Source of the DNA: Setophaga petechia
Taxonomy: Eukaryota; Chordata; Aves; Passeriformes; Parulidae
Reading direction: 5' to 3'
Length of the DNA: 64,000 nucleotides
Assembly (NCBI GenBank): GCA_024362935.1
Contig: JANCRA010000019.1
Location: forward strand, 4,646,501 to 4,710,500
The notes under the pieces are model-generated. The model was not told the DNA's origin. It worked only from the letters and a program-made list of their open reading frames with translations, and did no database searches. The position numbers and the translations under genes are program-made. Shown here piece by piece: positions 63,343 to 64,000 of the stretch (position 1 is its first letter; every line of letters starts with the position of its first letter).

Positions 63343-64000
63343 TAAACAGGAATTACATCTGGTAAGAAATCAAGCTATTGTGTTTGCAGAACCTAGAAAT
63401 CAGTAAGATGTACCAAAGAGGACAGACATAACAAAACCATGCAGATGATACCACCATTTATCTGAGCCCAGCTGGTCCCTCACACCACCCAACTGCTGGC
63501 TGGCAGCTCAGTTCCAGCTTTGAGGAAGCCATCTGACTCGCCAGGTTAGGAAAACCAGCTCATATTCAAGTTGTGTCCCTAGTGACAGTATTGGTGTAGC
63601 TGACTCTGGGCATTCACCTCTATGACCTTGAGGCTGAAAAGAAGTTACCACAGAAGGTAGAGATGTAGGCCAGATATGTAGTAGGAGGCAAATGATCCCT
63701 TTGCCAATGAACATTTTCTTCTTTCTCATATGACTTTGAACACCAGTTGGTTTGTGCCCATCTCTAATACCATCATTGATAAGCTGCTGTTATTTTTTCC
63801 TGCATGAGAATGTCAGATACTGCCTGGACTGTCAGTGCTTGCCAGTGCAGATTTGCCAGCAGATCAGAGTCAAATCTTACATCTGCTTTTTATCAGTGAC
63901 ACCATGAAACTGTCAGATCTGTGGGGAAGGAAGGCAGATCACATACACACCTCCAGCAGCATTAAGTGTGATTGCATCTACGACCTAATAATACAGAAAA
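63343..64000. other. Intergenic, no gene recognised
   Basis: Sequence beyond the CR1 tail, with only one short minus-strand open frame (63508-63729) that has no recognisable domain. Confidence 0.6.

Noticed and set aside
1..64000. CRISPR arrays, operons, phage or plasmid features
   Set aside because: Gene density, spliced gene structure, CpG island and CR1/SINE/LTR content are vertebrate; no regularly spaced repeat array is present.

Overview
This window looks like nuclear DNA from a bird, probably a passerine. It is AT-rich, gene-poor and has long stretches with no open frame above chance length. Its recognisable repeats are avian: several CR1 LINE 3' ends on both strands, a SINE whose head resembles tRNA-Ile and whose tail is CR1-like (the architecture described for zebra finch TguSINE1), and a solo LTR opening TGTCATGGTTTAAC. 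The passerine assignment rests mainly on the SINE and is from memory of the family, not a search.

I can support one protein-coding gene. It lies on the + strand from a CpG-island promoter at about 33150-33600 to a likely poly(A) signal at 35501. Four coding exons (33514-33568, 34519-34608, 34694-34793, 35235-35247) join without frame breaks to give an 85-residue protein. It has a near-consensus Kozak start, GT-AG introns and consistent phases. I identify it as PPDPFL (PPDPF-like, the C8orf22 orthologue) from its N-terminal NQYYR motif, serine-rich linker and HWWIKSFFHSEP core, which match the layout of the small PPDPF family. In mammals PPDPFL lies in a sparse interval between SNAI2 and SNTG1, which agrees with the emptiness here.

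Layout: 1-33.1 kb is intergenic, with CR1 remnants at about 2.3, 3.5 and 8.1 kb, a pyrimidine tract near 9 kb, a TTTCA pentanucleotide array near 26.5 kb and the SINE near 30.1 kb. PPDPFL occupies 33.3-35.5 kb. From 35.5 to 64 kb the window is intergenic again, with the solo LTR at 44.6-45.2 kb (flanked by a 5-bp target-site duplication), a CR1 fragment at 45.4 kb and a CR1 3' end at 62.9-63.3 kb. The long gene-free stretches may contain enhancers or lncRNA exons, but these cannot be established from a single sequence.

I found no undescribed biological system. The more unusual items are the SINE/LINE chimera, the solo LTR with intact target-site duplication, some perfect inverted repeats (notably a 22-bp palindrome at 52800), and a very compact gene isolated in a desert.
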